Positions 63,418 through 64,000 of a stretch of DNA of 64,000 nt are shown piece after piece. The stretch is taken from assembly GCF_004014875.1 (NCBI RefSeq), contig NZ_CP034929.1, positions 372,001-436,000 of the forward strand. Reading direction: 5' to 3'. Position 1 is the stretch's first letter, and each line of letters starts with the position of its first letter. A program made the translations under genes and the position numbers. This stretch comes from Nocardioides yefusunii. GTDB taxonomy: Bacteria > Actinomycetota > Actinomycetes > Propionibacteriales > Nocardioidaceae. Under the pieces are notes generated by a model. The model saw only the letters and a program-made list of their open reading frames with translations, did no database searches and was not told the DNA's origin.

Positions 63418-64000
63418 ATGCGCCTCCCCGGCATTCTCATTGCGACGTTCGCGTCCGCTGCCCTCGCGGCAACCCTTGCCCCCGCCCCCATGTCCACCGC
63501 CGCAACTGTCGCCGCCACCGAAGGTGCTCCTGAGGTGGCCTCGCTCTCGGCGAAGGCTCCCACAGCGAAGTGGTACACCTACTACAACAGCAAGTACGAA
63601 GGCGGCCGTAACGTCTGGGTGGGCAGGACGTGCAAGACGGCCAACTTCAAGTGGCACGCTGAAGCCCGCTATCCCCGCAAGGGATGGAAGGTGAAGGGCG
63701 CAACCGCAATGGTGGCCATCACTGATGAACTTGGCATGCCCTACGCCACCGCGAAGGGCAAGACCAAGGGCGGGTATCTCATCACCCCGGTGAAGGTGTG
63801 CATGGACAACGATGGTGGCTACACCGGCAAGATCACCAAGGGAACCATTACCCTGAAGAAGACAGTCAAGGTCAAGAAGCGCGGCAAGACCGTCAAGGTC
63901 GTCAAGACGAAGAAGGTCAAAGTCAAGCCCGTGACCCTCGGTAAGATCAACGTGCATCAGGACTTCACCGACCCATGGGAGCAGCCCCTTTCTGTCACCG
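63418..64000 (+). CDS. Secreted lysine-rich protein, cut by window edge
   Basis: The frame is open from ATG 63418 (AGGAGAAAC upstream) to the window end, at least 194 aa. The signal peptide is 'RLPGILIATFASAALAATLA' with several possible AxA sites. The mature part begins with 'WYTYYNSKYEGGRNVWVG', has two cysteines, and then a strongly basic run ('KKTVKVKKRG', 'KTKKVKVKP') before 'NVHQDFTDPWEQPL'. I do not recognise a family. The gene has somewhat lower GC than its neighbours and abuts an IS3 remnant, so transfer is possible. Confidence 0.75.
   Translation, partial: MRLPGILIATFASAALAATLAPAPMSTAATVAATEGAPEVASLSAKAPTAKWYTYYNSKYEGGRNVWVGRTCKTANFKWHAEARYPRKGWKVKGATAMVAITDELGMPYATAKGKTKGGYLITPVKVCMDNDGGYTGKITKGTITLKKTVKVKKRGKTVKVVKTKKVKVKPVTLGKINVHQDFTDPWEQPLSVT

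Overview
The window is high-GC actinobacterial chromosome. The gene order fba – DUF3151 – purA, the split purine genes in the order purD-purB-purC-purSQ-purL-purF-purM-DUF3073, the small families DUF3151, DUF3817, DUF3073 and DUF5994, frequent GTG/TTG starts and many leaderless promoters all fit this. A Nocardioidaceae-like member (Nocardioides/Aeromicrobium type) is my best guess from protein style; there is no rRNA here to settle it. I see no CRISPR array, prophage or replication origin.

Layout. 0–8.5 kb: end of fba, an MFS exporter with DUF3151, class I lysS, a LuxR-type regulator, a lipid-kinase-like protein and purA. 8.9–10.8 kb: an SDR oxidoreductase whose 3' end is repeated on the far side of a small secreted-protein gene. 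10.8–13.6 kb: purD and purB. 13.7–21.7 kb: an accessory block of exported RCC1-like propeller proteins with twin-arginine-type signals, a BCCT transporter and a small monooxygenase. 21.8–28.8 kb: purC, an AsnC-type regulator, an acyl-CoA ligase and three membrane or zinc-ribbon genes. 29–36.8 kb: purS, purQ, DUF3817, a lipoprotein, a DUF1906 hydrolase-like protein, purL and a 2-hydroxyacid dehydrogenase. 37–43.8 kb: small exported and conserved proteins, an M20 peptidase and an orphan histidine kinase. 44–47.4 kb: purF, purM, DUF3073. 47.6–62.7 kb: a predicted propeller hydrolase, a lytic transglycosylase, tRNA-Phe/Glu/Asp/Asp, an RsbW-like ATPase, type II NADH dehydrogenase, a thioesterase, a FAD-oxidoreductase/TTC38 fusion, a PEP-mutase-like enzyme, a metzincin protease and tRNA-Lys. 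62.9–64 kb: an IS3 remnant and the start of a lysine-rich secreted protein.

How the genes work together. Nine de novo purine genes (purA, D, B, C, S, Q, L, F, M) lie on the plus strand, but not as one operon: most have their own promoter and terminator. PurF, PurD, PurSQL, PurM, PurC and PurB cover most steps from PRPP to AICAR, and PurA with PurB makes AMP. PurN, PurE/K, PurH and the GMP branch must lie elsewhere.

Main points for a second look. (1) A paralogous set of exported propeller proteins shares a C-terminal W-G-x-H / Y-x-GGG / V-L motif, and two genes of the block share a roughly 100-nt 5' leader with three potential stem-loops. (2) Long 3'-flanking palindromes include one 62-bp element present twice. 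(3) FAD/NAD(P)-binding and TTC38-type TPR modules are fused. (4) The stretch 18.7–28.4 kb carries many apparent frameshifts, including one in purC, while nearly all of the flanking 45 kb reads cleanly; this looks like local sequence error rather than gene decay.
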